Source of the DNA: an uncultured Clostridia bacterium
GTDB taxonomy: Bacteria > Bacillota > Clostridia > Oscillospirales > CAG-272
Reading direction: 5' to 3'
Assembly: GCA_905235755.1 (NCBI GenBank)
Contig: CAJONA010000011.1
Span: 5,251 to 25,018 of the forward strand
DNA: 19,768 bases
In this document: positions 6,508 through 13,311 of the stretch, piece by piece
Layout: each line of letters starts with the position of its first letter
How positions within the stretch are numbered: the first letter of the stretch is position 1
Made by a program: the position numbers and the translations under genes
The notes under the pieces: generated by a model
Told to the model about the DNA's origin: nothing
What the model saw: the letters and a program-made list of their open reading frames with translations, nothing else
The model's database searches: none

Positions 6508-8019
6508 TTATTCTGCTGAGGAATCGGCGTTTTCAGCCGTTTCTTCGGCGGATGTTGCGCCGACCGCGGAGAGAAATTCCTCGTCTTCTGCCTTGGCAAT
6601 CGTTTTCATGACATTCTTTTCACGGTAGAAGCCGAGTATAATGGCGCCGAGCACGCAAAATACAACAGACGCCAGCGCTACTATTAGAAGTCCCGTTGTC
6701 GATGCGGTGATATCGTTGGAATTTGTGTTCTGTGTCGTGCCGATAATGGCAAGCGATGTAAATGAAAGCATCGCGATCGACTGACCGAGTTTCATCGCAA
6801 ACGTGCGCGCCGCAAAGAACATTCCCTCGCGGTTTTCACCTGTTTTGATTCCCTCGGCTTCCGCAACGTCGGCAACTATAGACTGAGGTATTATGCCGAG
6901 CAATGCCATCGGGAACGCAGCAACAACACATATAAGCAATCCGAATATCATTGCGGGCAGAGTCAGCGTCGCTTCGCTGTTCTGCGGTATAATACCGCCG
7001 ATATTCGTCACAGCCGTTATGACATACGCGAGTGCAAGACCGAGAAATCCCGCGATGACAAGCTTTTTCTTGCCCCATTTTTTAACGAATTTTGTGACGA
7101 ACGGATAGAAACACGCGGAAAGCACCGTCATTCCGCCCATGAATACCATGACAAAGCTCTCCGGCAGGTTCATCGAAACCTTAACAAAGAACGGCAATCC
7201 CGTTTGGAACATCGTAAGCCCTATCCAGTACATTATATCCGAGCCGACAAATGTACGGAAATCCTTATTTTTAAATGTCGAAGCGAGCGATTTGAACATA
7301 TTAGCGTTCGACGGTTCTGTATCGACAAAATCTTTTTCCTTGAGCGCAAATGTAGGAACAAGCATACAAACCGTCGAGATCACGGCGAGCACGATGAAGC
7401 ATATGCGATAGCTCCATGCAAAGCTTACGCCCATGCCTCTGATAACACCGGCGAATAAGAACGGCGTGTACGCGAGAAGCGTTCCGGCAAAAAATGTGAG
7501 CGATATAGCCGTCGAGATATACATTCTGTCTTCCTGTGTCTTCCCGAACTCGGAAATGAGCGCGTTATAAGGCGTGCAGTACATCGTCATAAACAAATAG
7601 AACAAAATGACAAATATTGATATCCATACGACGTTTACGCTGCTGATTTCTTCAACGGGAGCGCAGAACAGAAGCACCGTTACTATAGAGAGCGGTACTG
7701 CCGCATACTGCATAAACGGGATACGGCGGCCTCTTTTGTTTTTGCTTCTGTCAGACATTGAAGCTATAAGCGGATCAGTCACGGCGTCAAATATGCGGCT
7801 GATCGCTGTGATGAGTCCGAGTATCGTCAGAAATCCTCCGATCACAAGTCCGGGCAATATGTACTGCGTTGCGCCGGCATCCTTAATATCGTTAGATGTC
7901 GGAAGATAAAAGGTCACCAGCCAAGCGCTGATAATTCCGCTCAGCGTGGACCATCCAAGCTGACCTATCGCAAATATACGCATCTGCTTTTTGGTTAGTC
8001 TTTTCATGTTTTTTGACAT
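6508..8019 (-). CDS. GPH-family (MelB-like) sugar:cation symporter, MFS
   Basis: A 503-residue integral membrane protein of the glycoside-pentoside-hexuronide:cation symporter family (MFS_2), which imports sugars or glycosides with H+ or Na+. About twelve hydrophobic segments are visible. The family signature is present: Arg75, FDAVTDP (77-83, with Asp78 and Asp82 in the positions of MelB's cation-site aspartates), SDRSKNKRGRR (89-99), and the second-half motif EAEGIKTGENREGMFF. The last 35 residues are an acidic Ala/Glu/Ser tail. The start is uncertain: the ATG at 8019 has AGAAGGG only 2 bases upstream, whereas the ATG at 8007 lies 14 bases after it. It is monocistronic, with its own promoter, palindrome and terminator. 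The substrate is unknown; the hydrolase beyond infB is a possible metabolic partner. Confidence 0.9.
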   Translation of the reverse strand: MSKNMKRLTKKQMRIFAIGQLGWSTLSGIISAWLVTFYLPTSNDIKDAGATQYILPGLVIGGFLTILGLITAISRIFDAVTDPLIASMSDRSKNKRGRRIPFMQYAAVPLSIVTVLLFCAPVEEISSVNVVWISIFVILFYLFMTMYCTPYNALISEFGKTQEDRMYISTAISLTFFAGTLLAYTPFLFAGVIRGMGVSFAWSYRICFIVLAVISTVCMLVPTFALKEKDFVDTEPSNANMFKSLASTFKNKDFRTFVGSDIMYWIGLTMFQTGLPFFVKVSMNLPESFVMVFMGGMTVLSACFYPFVTKFVKKWGKKKLVIAGFLGLALAYVITAVTNIGGIIPQNSEATLTLPAMIFGLLICVVAAFPMALLGIIPQSIVADVAEAEGIKTGENREGMFFAARTFAMKLGQSIAMLSFTSLAIIGTTQNTNSNDITASTTGLLIVALASVVFCVLGAIILGFYREKNVMKTIAKAEDEEFLSAVGATSAEETAENADSSAE

Positions 8020-8043
8020 TTCCCTTCTCGAATATATTTATTA

Positions 8044-8063
8044 ATTTGCGCATATGCGCAAAT
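8044..8063. promoter_or_regulatory. Perfect 20-bp palindrome, candidate operator of the symporter gene
   Basis: ATTTGCGCATATGCGCAAAT is a perfect palindrome that begins about four bases after the predicted transcription start. Its position suits a repressor that blocks the promoter, as for a sugar-responsive LacI- or GntR-type regulator. No regulator gene is in the window. A near-identical half site (ATTTGCACAT) occurs at 8136-8145, upstream of the -35. As RNA it could also fold into a 5' stem. Confidence 0.65.
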
Positions 8064-8073
8064 CAACAATTTA

Positions 8074-8102
8074 ATTATATCATCTGTTTACAATAATGTC
8101 AA
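8074..8102 (-). promoter_or_regulatory. Consensus sigma-A promoter of the symporter gene
   Basis: On the minus strand, TTGACA (8097-8102) and TATAAT (8074-8079) match consensus at all twelve positions with a 17-base spacer, and TGA precedes the -10 (extended -10). The expected start site is near 8067, giving a leader of about 48 bases. A strong promoter next to a palindrome suggests tight repression. Confidence 0.88.
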
Positions 8103-8152
8103 CAAACAGCCAATGATTTGATGATTTTTTATTCAATTTGCACATCAAAAAC

Positions 8153-8184
8153 AAAAAAAGAACACCTTCGCTATGAAGGTGTTC
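8153..8184 (-). terminator. Intrinsic terminator of the S10-spc-alpha operon
   Basis: Ten bases downstream of the rplQ stop, the minus strand has a perfect 10-base-pair stem (GAACACCTTC, 8160-8169 with 8175-8184 on the plus strand) with a five-base loop, followed by seven Ts (8153-8159). This is a textbook rho-independent terminator that closes the ribosomal operon. Confidence 0.93.
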
Positions 8185-8193
8185 CGTTTTTTA

Positions 8194-8535
8194 TTATACG
8201 AGTTTGACAACCGCCATTTCGGCGCCGTCACCGCGACGCGGTCCGAGTTTGTAAACGGCTGTATAACCGCCGTTACGATCTTCATACTTGGGCGCGATCT
8301 CGTCAAAGAGTTTTTTAACAACATCTTCCTTTGTTACAAAAGCAAGAGCCGCACGTCTTGACGCAAGAGTATTCTTTTTGCCGAGAGTTATCATTTTATC
8401 GGTAAGACTTCTTACCTCTTTAGCTCTTGTTACCGTTGTTTGTATAGAGCCGTTTTCGAGCAGGAATGTGACCATTCCCCTGAGCATGGCTTTTCTGTGG
8501 GCAGTCGGTCTGCCGAGTTTTCTGGTTCCGGGCAT
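8194..8535 (-). CDS. rplQ: 50S ribosomal protein L17
   Basis: L17 is a large-subunit protein near the peptide exit region. The 113 residues are the usual length for Firmicutes. The N-terminus (KLGRPTAHRKAMLRGMVTFLL) and the C-terminal segment GGYTAVYKLGPRRGDGAEMAVVKLV are diagnostic. It is the last gene of the alpha operon, 60 bases after rpoA, and is followed directly by the terminator. The cbiO/ecfT-truA genes that often follow it in Firmicutes are not here. Confidence 0.97.
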   Translation of the reverse strand: MPGTRKLGRPTAHRKAMLRGMVTFLLENGSIQTTVTRAKEVRSLTDKMITLGKKNTLASRRAALAFVTKEDVVKKLFDEIAPKYEDRNGGYTAVYKLGPRRGDGAEMAVVKLV

Positions 8536-8595
8536 TTCCTTGTCCTCCTTTACCTGAAATTGTATTCTCTATTCCGTGTGAAACTTTATCGACTT

Positions 8596-9561
8596 TCAAT
8601 CCTCGTCGTTTTTGAATGTGAGTCCGAGAGAATGAAGTTTCTGCGTGATCTCTTCAAGCGACTTCTTGCCGAGATTTCTGATCTTCATCATATCCTCAGC
8701 CGATTTGCTCGTGAGTTCATCGACAGTGTTGATGCCCGAGCGCCGCAAGCTGTTTGTGCTGCGCACAGACATGTCAAGCTCCTCAATAGTCATCTCAAGT
8801 ACTTTTTCTTTCTTGGTTTCTTCACGTTCCACCATGATCTCCGCCCTCTTTGCCTCATCGGAAAGTTCGACAAACAGGTTGAGATGTTCGTTGAGTATCT
8901 TGGCTGCGAGCGATACCGCCTCCTTGGCGTCTATCGTACCGTTCGTAAGTACGTCGAGAGAAAGTTTGTCATAGTCGGTGATGTGACCTACGCGGGTATT
9001 TTCAACCTTGTAGCTTACATTGTAAACAGGCGTGAATATCGAGTCGACGAATATTACGCCCACCTGACCGTTTGAATAGGTTTGCTTGTTCTTTTCTTGA
9101 GAAACATATCCGCGGCCGTGATCAAACGTGAGGTCCATGTGGAAATGAACACCCTCGCTGACAGTCGCAATATGCAGTTCCGGATTTAAAATTCTCAGTT
9201 CGTCATCACAATTGATGTCTCCGGCTGTGACCTCGCAAGCGCCCGTGACGTCGATAGACACCGTCTTTGCGCTGTCCGAGAACAGCTTTGCGGTGATGCC
9301 CTTGACGTTGAGGACGATCTCACAAACGTCTTCCTTTACTCCGGGGATCGTTGATATTTCGTGAAGGACGTCTTTGCCGCCGCCGCTGATCTTGATGCTT
9401 ACGACAGCAACGCCCGGGAGAGAGCTGAGAAGCACACGGCGAAGCGAGTTGCCGAGTGTTATTCCATATCCTCTTTCAAGAGGTTCGACGGTAAACGTAC
9501 CGAGTCTGCCGTCCTCGCTAAGATCAATCGCCGATATATTCGGCTTTTCAATTTCAATCAT
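8596..9561 (-). CDS. rpoA: DNA-directed RNA polymerase subunit alpha
   Basis: The alpha subunit dimerises to nucleate RNA polymerase assembly, and its C-terminal domain contacts UP elements and activators. The 321 residues show the alpha-NTD assembly motif (EPLERGYGITLGNSLRRVLL, about 27-46), the insert domain, a linker rich in Glu and Lys, and the alpha-CTD (about 250-318) with SLRRSGINTVDELTS and IRNLGKKSLEEI. The start has a good Shine-Dalgarno (GGAGG) just upstream. A 100-base gap with an inverted repeat separates it from rpsD. Confidence 0.98.
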   Translation of the reverse strand: MIEIEKPNISAIDLSEDGRLGTFTVEPLERGYGITLGNSLRRVLLSSLPGVAVVSIKISGGGKDVLHEISTIPGVKEDVCEIVLNVKGITAKLFSDSAKTVSIDVTGACEVTAGDINCDDELRILNPELHIATVSEGVHFHMDLTFDHGRGYVSQEKNKQTYSNGQVGVIFVDSIFTPVYNVSYKVENTRVGHITDYDKLSLDVLTNGTIDAKEAVSLAAKILNEHLNLFVELSDEAKRAEIMVEREETKKEKVLEMTIEELDMSVRSTNSLRRSGINTVDELTSKSAEDMMKIRNLGKKSLEEITQKLHSLGLTFKNDED

Positions 9562-9609
9562 CGAATTATCCCTCCTAATTTAATTTTTACGCAAAAATCA
9601 CTTTTACAG

Positions 9610-9645
9610 ATGCCAAATCCGAGCGCACACGGCGCCGTTTGGCAT
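9610..9645 (-). repeat. Inverted repeat in the rpsD-rpoA gap
   Basis: ATGCCAAA (9610-9617) and TTTGGCAT (9638-9645) are perfect 8-base arms around 20 GC-rich bases that contain further self-complementary stretches (GGCGCC). The hairpin lies just after the rpsD stop and could set relative expression or mRNA processing between rpsD and rpoA. It lacks a clear U tract, so it is not a standard terminator. Confidence 0.5.
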
Positions 9646-9661
9646 AGTTTGCGGATGGGTA

Positions 9662-10291
9662 TTACTTGGAATACAACTCGACGATGAGGTGCTCCTGGAA
9701 CGGGAAGTCAATATCTTCTCTTGTCGGAAGCGATGTTACAGTAGCTTTGGCGTTTGTCGTGTCAACATCGAGCCACTGCGGGAACGTCTTGGATTCCATC
9801 AGTTCAAGAAGAGATTTGATCTTTGCGCTGTCTTTGCTCTTTCCTTTGAGAGCTATGACATCGCCTTTTTTCACGATTATCGACGGAATGTCTGCTTTCT
9901 TTCCGTTGAGCGTGAAATGAGCATGCAAAACGAGCTGTCTTGCTTCTTTACGGCTTTCTGCGAGTCCCATTCTGTACACTACGTTATCAAAGCGTCTTTC
10001 AAGCAGGCAGAGAAGGTTTTCACCTGTCTGGCCCTCTTTCTTTTCAGCCATATCGTAATATTTTCTGAACTGGTTCTCCTGAACGCCATAATATCTCTTG
10101 GCCTTCTGTTTTTCACGAAGCTGCATGTAATATTCTCTTTGTTTTCTGACCTGAGATGCACCGTGCTGACCGGGAGCTGTGCCGCGGCGTGTTACGGGGC
10201 ATTTATCGGTAAGGCATCTTTCGCCTTTCAAAAACAGTTTTGTACCTTCCCTACGGCAAAGTCTGCACGCAGGTCCTGTGTATCTTGACAT
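9662..10291 (-). CDS. rpsD: 30S ribosomal protein S4
   Basis: S4 is a primary 16S rRNA-binding protein that nucleates assembly of the 30S body. The 209 residues include the zinc-type N-terminus with Cys9, Cys12, Cys26 and Cys31, the basic segment QHGASQVRKQREYYMQLREKQ, and the S4 RNA-binding domain (about 97-160, RRFDNVVYRMGLAESRKEAR). The ATG at 10291 is preceded by AAGGAGGG. In B. subtilis rpsD is a separate, S4-autoregulated gene, while here it sits inside the alpha operon as in many clostridia. Confidence 0.98.
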   Translation of the reverse strand: MSRYTGPACRLCRREGTKLFLKGERCLTDKCPVTRRGTAPGQHGASQVRKQREYYMQLREKQKAKRYYGVQENQFRKYYDMAEKKEGQTGENLLCLLERRFDNVVYRMGLAESRKEARQLVLHAHFTLNGKKADIPSIIVKKGDVIALKGKSKDSAKIKSLLELMESKTFPQWLDVDTTNAKATVTSLPTREDIDFPFQEHLIVELYSK

Positions 10292-10315
10292 AGTTCTGTA
10301 GTCCCTCCTTGTAAT

Positions 10316-10714
10316 TTATACGCGTCTGATTTTCGGGGGTCTGCATCCGTTGTGCGGAACGGGAGTTACATCGCGGATAAGCGTGATCTCGAGTCCCTGC
10401 GTCTGGAGAGCGCGGATGGCCGACTCTCTGCCTTGTCCCGGACCTTTAACATATACTTCGACTTTCTTCATACCGTTGTCGACAGCGACCTTTGCAGCCG
10501 CTTCGGCAGCCATCTGAGCGGCGAAAGCCGTCGATTTTCTTGAACCGCGGAATCCGAGTTCGCCCGCAGATGCCCAAGATATCGCGTTGCCGCTGAGATC
10601 GGTGATAGTTACGATAGTATTATTATAAGTAGCGCGGATGTGAGCGGCGCCGAATTCGACGTTCTTGCGCTCACGGCGCTTTCTTACCACTTTTTTAGTA
10701 GTTGTTTTTGCCAT
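10316..10714 (-). CDS. rpsK: 30S ribosomal protein S11
   Basis: S11 sits on the 30S platform near the mRNA exit path. The 132 residues show GAAHIRATYNNTIVTITD, then SWASAGELGFRGSRKSTAFAAQ and the C-terminal GCRPPKIRRV, all family hallmarks, and a highly basic N-terminus. It lies 18 bases after rpsM and 24 bases before rpsD, both gaps carrying a ribosome-binding site. Confidence 0.98.
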   Translation of the reverse strand: MAKTTTKKVVRKRRERKNVEFGAAHIRATYNNTIVTITDLSGNAISWASAGELGFRGSRKSTAFAAQMAAEAAAKVAVDNGMKKVEVYVKGPGQGRESAIRALQTQGLEITLIRDVTPVPHNGCRPPKIRRV

Positions 10715-10732
10715 GTTTCTACCACTCCTTAA

Positions 10733-11101
10733 TTATTTCTTCTTGTTAGCGATCGTCTTTGCGGGACCTTTTCTCGTTCTCGCATTCGTTTTCGTTCTCT
10801 GTCCGCGCACAGGAAGTCCTTTTCTGTGGCGAACGCCGCGGTAACAGCCTATCTCAACCATTCTCTTTATGTCGAGAGCGACATCTCTGCGCAGATCGCC
10901 TTCCACCTTGTGGAAGTTTTCGATCTCGTCACGGAGCTTCGATACGTCGTCTTCCGTGAGGTCTTTGCAGCGTGTGTCGGGATCGATGCCCGTCTTTGCA
11001 AGGATCTGATTTGATGTTGAGCGGCCTATGCCGTAAATATAGGTAAGACCTATTTCTACTCTTTTCTGATTGGGGATTTCCACACCAGCTATACGAGCCA
11101 T
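10733..11101 (-). CDS. rpsM: 30S ribosomal protein S13
   Basis: S13 lies at the head of the 30S subunit and bridges to the 50S subunit and the P-site tRNA. The 122 residues begin MARIAGVEIPNQKRVEIGL and carry TYIYGIGRSTSNQIL, the H2TH-like helices, and the basic tail RGQRTKTNARTRKGP that reaches into the P site. It lies 26 bases after rpmJ in the usual infA-rpmJ-rpsM-rpsK order. Confidence 0.98.
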   Translation of the reverse strand: MARIAGVEIPNQKRVEIGLTYIYGIGRSTSNQILAKTGIDPDTRCKDLTEDDVSKLRDEIENFHKVEGDLRRDVALDIKRMVEIGCYRGVRHRKGLPVRGQRTKTNARTRKGPAKTIANKKK

Positions 11102-11127
11102 TCTGTAAATACACCTCCCTTATGGTT

Positions 11128-11241
11128 TTAGCCCTGTCTTTGTTTGTGTTTCGGATTTTCGCAAATTACCATTACATGGCCTTTTCTTTTGATTATTTTG
11201 CATTTATCGCAAATCTTTTTTACGGAAGGTTTAACTTTCAT
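11128..11241 (-). CDS. rpmJ: 50S ribosomal protein L36 (zinc-binding form)
   Basis: A 37-codon gene: MKVKPSVKKICDKCKIIKRK followed by a tail with CENPKHKQRQG. L36 is the smallest large-subunit protein and helps order 23S rRNA near the GTPase-associated side. Cys11, Cys14, Cys27 and His32 form the expected C-x2-C/C-x4-H zinc site. It lies between infA (43 bases upstream) and rpsM, its conserved place. Confidence 0.96.
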   Translation of the reverse strand: MKVKPSVKKICDKCKIIKRKGHVMVICENPKHKQRQG

Positions 11242-11284
11242 GTTTTTATACCGTTCCTTTCATAGTTTAGTTTGTTTGTCCGGA

Positions 11285-11509
11285 TCATTCGCCCGCGAGA
11301 CGCCACGTTATACGGCCTTTTGTAAGATCGTATATCGAAACCTCTACGGTGACTTTGTCGCCCGGAACTATTTTGATGAAATTCATGCGAAGCTTTCCGG
11401 AGATCTGTGCAGTCACCATATGACCGTTGGAAAGTCTCACTTTGAAGGTAGCGCCCGGCATTGCTTCGACGACCGTACCTTCGTATTCTATAACATCGTC
11501 TTTTGGCAT
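11285..11509 (-). CDS. infA: Translation initiation factor IF-1
   Basis: IF-1 is a single S1/OB-fold protein that blocks the ribosomal A site during initiation. The ATG at 11509 (74 residues) is chosen because CAGGAGA lies seven bases upstream and the protein then starts MPKDDVIEYEGTV, as in the family. A longer in-frame reading to 11551 would begin inside the end of the preceding gene. Key parts are EAMPGATFKVRLSNGH, ISGKLRMNFIKIVPGDKV and the ending GRITWRLAGE. Confidence 0.97.
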   Translation of the reverse strand: MPKDDVIEYEGTVVEAMPGATFKVRLSNGHMVTAQISGKLRMNFIKIVPGDKVTVEVSIYDLTKGRITWRLAGE

Positions 11510-11534
11510 GATGTTTCTCCTGAAATAATTTGGT

Positions 11535-11849
11535 TTAGCTGAGCATTTCACTTTTGACGCGGGCGATCTCGCGGCGCAGAAAGCTGTCGTTTATCCGCCT
11601 CTGTGAGATCTTTTCGCACGCCTCCGGCGAAAGCTTTGTAATTATGCTTATGTGTTTTTTCTTTTTCAGTTTCGGTTCAGAGAGCCTCCGCGTTTTGCCG
11701 TCGGCGATATAAACGTATCCGTCATCTCCGACGCCGACCACGACTAAGACGAGGCCCGCGTCGTGCCCCGACAAGGACACGCACACGTCTCCAACGCCGT
11801 CGCCGTTATTTATAACGATCGGTGCTTTGGTTTTCTTCTTCTTTGACAT
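11535..11849 (-). CDS. KOW-domain RNA-binding protein (L14e-like)
   Basis: A 104-residue basic protein of the kind found between map and infA in many clostridia, annotated there as KOW-domain RNA-binding protein. The KOW-like beta barrel is visible at about 19-60 (GDVCVSLSGHDAGLVLVVVG, then YVYIADGKTRRL), followed by a Lys-rich strand and a helical tail. The resemblance is to L14e/L6e/L27e ribosomal proteins, and a ribosomal or translational role is inferred from the site. It starts one base after the map stop and ends 25 bases before infA, so it is firmly in the operon. Confidence 0.85.
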   Translation of the reverse strand: MSKKKKTKAPIVINNGDGVGDVCVSLSGHDAGLVLVVVGVGDDGYVYIADGKTRRLSEPKLKKKKHISIITKLSPEACEKISQRRINDSFLRREIARVKSEMLS

Positions 11850-11850
11850 T

Positions 11851-12603
11851 CTATTCCACCTTTGTCATAAGCACAGGCTCGCCGTCCGTTATTGCAACGG
11901 TGTGCTCATAATGTGCGGACAGCTTTCCGTCGGCTGTTACGACGGTCCACTTGTCGCCGAGCACTCTAACTTCGTGCGTACCCATGTTTATCATCGGCTC
12001 GATAGCGATAGTCATTCCGGTGTAAAGGCGTTGTCCGCGCCCTGCCGTTCCGAAATTCGGGACCTCGGGATCTTCGTGAAGCTCGCTTCCGACGCCGTGC
12101 CCGACGTACTGTCTGACAACGCCGTAGCCGCGAGACGAAGCGTATTCGCAGACTGCCGAACCTATATCGCCGATGCGGTTTCCGTTTTTGGCAAAGGACA
12201 CGCCTTTGAAGAAAGATTCTCTCGTCGCGTCGATGAGCGCCTGTGCTTCGGCGGAAATTTTTCCGACTCCGAAGGTATTTGCACTGTCTCCGTGAAAGCC
12301 GCGGTAACGCGCGCCGACGTCGATCTTGACTATATCCCCCTCGTGAAGTATCCTGTCCTTTTTGGGAATACCGTGTATTATTTCATCGTTTATGCTGATA
12401 CAGGCACTGCCGGGAAATCCGCCGTATCCGAGAAATGACGGATACGCGCCGCACTTGACTATATAATCGTGGATCACCGTATCGAGTTCTTTCGTACTGA
12501 TGCCCTCTTTTATATGATCACGCGCTTTGAGTATCGCCTCTCCGGTGATCCTCCCCGCCTTTTGCATCATAACCAATTGTTCGCTGTTTTTGATTTTTAT
12601 CAT
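11851..12603 (-). CDS. map: Methionine aminopeptidase, type I
   Basis: MetAP removes the initiator methionine from nascent proteins. The 250 residues show the pita-bread fold with the two-metal site: Asp95 (KIDVGA), Asp106 (GFHGDSANTFGVG), His169 (YVGHGVGSELHEDP), Glu202 (TIAIEPMIN) and Glu233 (AHYEHTVAI), plus substrate-contacting His77. It has no N-terminal extension or zinc-finger domain. It lies two bases after adk and one base before the KOW gene. Confidence 0.98.
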   Translation of the reverse strand: MIKIKNSEQLVMMQKAGRITGEAILKARDHIKEGISTKELDTVIHDYIVKCGAYPSFLGYGGFPGSACISINDEIIHGIPKKDRILHEGDIVKIDVGARYRGFHGDSANTFGVGKISAEAQALIDATRESFFKGVSFAKNGNRIGDIGSAVCEYASSRGYGVVRQYVGHGVGSELHEDPEVPNFGTAGRGQRLYTGMTIAIEPMINMGTHEVRVLGDKWTVVTADGKLSAHYEHTVAITDGEPVLMTKVE

Positions 12604-12605
12604 TT

Positions 12606-13247
12606 TCAGCCTCTGATCTTGTCAAGCTCTGAGCAGATGTTTGCCGTAATGTTCTCAATCTCATCGTGTCCGTTGATGAGAACAAGCAAGCCTTTCGCTG
12701 CGTAAAAGTCCTTGAGCGGTTCAGTCTGCTTATGATAAGTCGCAAGTCTGTCGCGGACAACTTCCGGTTTATCGTCCGCTCTTAACATGAGCGGAGCGCC
12801 GCATTTGTCGCACACGCCTTCGACCTTTGGCGGTACATTCACGATGTGATACGATGCGCCGCACTTTGAGCAAAGACGTCTTCCGCTCATACGGCGGACG
12901 ATGTGATCGTCATCGACCTCTATGCTCACTACAAGATCCATTGTGATACCCATCGCGTCGAGAGCTTCCGCTTGCGGCACCGTTCTCGGAAAACCGTCAA
13001 GGATAAATCCTTTTTTGCAGTCGTCCCCGGCAAGGCGCTCCTTTATTATGCCGATGACAACGTCGTCGGGGACGAGCGTGCCTGCGTCGACAAAACTTTT
13101 GGCTTTCTTACCGAGCTCCGAGCCTTGAGCCATAGCCTCTCGAAGTATCGCTCCCGTCGAGATGGACGGAATACCGTACTTTTCCGAGATTCTCTCGGCC
13201 TGAGTTCCCTTTCCGGCGCCCGGAGCGCCGAGAAACATTAATTTCAT
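12606..13247 (-). CDS. adk: Adenylate kinase (zinc-lid type)
   Basis: Adk interconverts ATP plus AMP with two ADP. The ATG at 13247 (213 residues) is selected because GAGGAGG is nine bases upstream and the protein begins MKLMFLGAPGAGKGTQ, with the P-loop at 7-15. The AMP-binding motif is DGFPRT (84-89). The LID domain has four zinc-binding cysteines, Cys126, Cys129, Cys146 and Cys149, as in long Gram-positive adenylate kinases. It sits between secY and map, as in other Firmicutes. Confidence 0.98.
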   Translation of the reverse strand: MKLMFLGAPGAGKGTQAERISEKYGIPSISTGAILREAMAQGSELGKKAKSFVDAGTLVPDDVVIGIIKERLAGDDCKKGFILDGFPRTVPQAEALDAMGITMDLVVSIEVDDDHIVRRMSGRRLCSKCGASYHIVNVPPKVEGVCDKCGAPLMLRADDKPEVVRDRLATYHKQTEPLKDFYAAKGLLVLINGHDEIENITANICSELDKIRG

Positions 13248-13272
13248 TCTACCATACCTCCTCAAAATTTGT

Positions 13273-13301
13273 TCCGCCTCTCCGCATTTTCAGGCGGAGA
13301 G
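13273..13301 (-). promoter_or_regulatory. Mutually exclusive hairpins in the secY-adk gap
   Basis: The gap holds two overlapping inverted repeats: CTCTCCGC/GCGGAGAG (13278-13285 with 13294-13301, 8 base pairs) and TCCGCCT/AGGCGGA (13273-13279 with 13292-13298, 7 base pairs). They share bases and cannot form together. No U tract follows, so this is a possible switch or processing site and not a plain terminator. Confidence 0.45.
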
Positions 13302-13311
13302 TGGAATAATA

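Noticed and set aside
9610..9645. Terminator after rpsD
   Set aside because: The stem has no U tract, and rpoA and rplQ continue downstream toward a proper terminator at 8153-8184.
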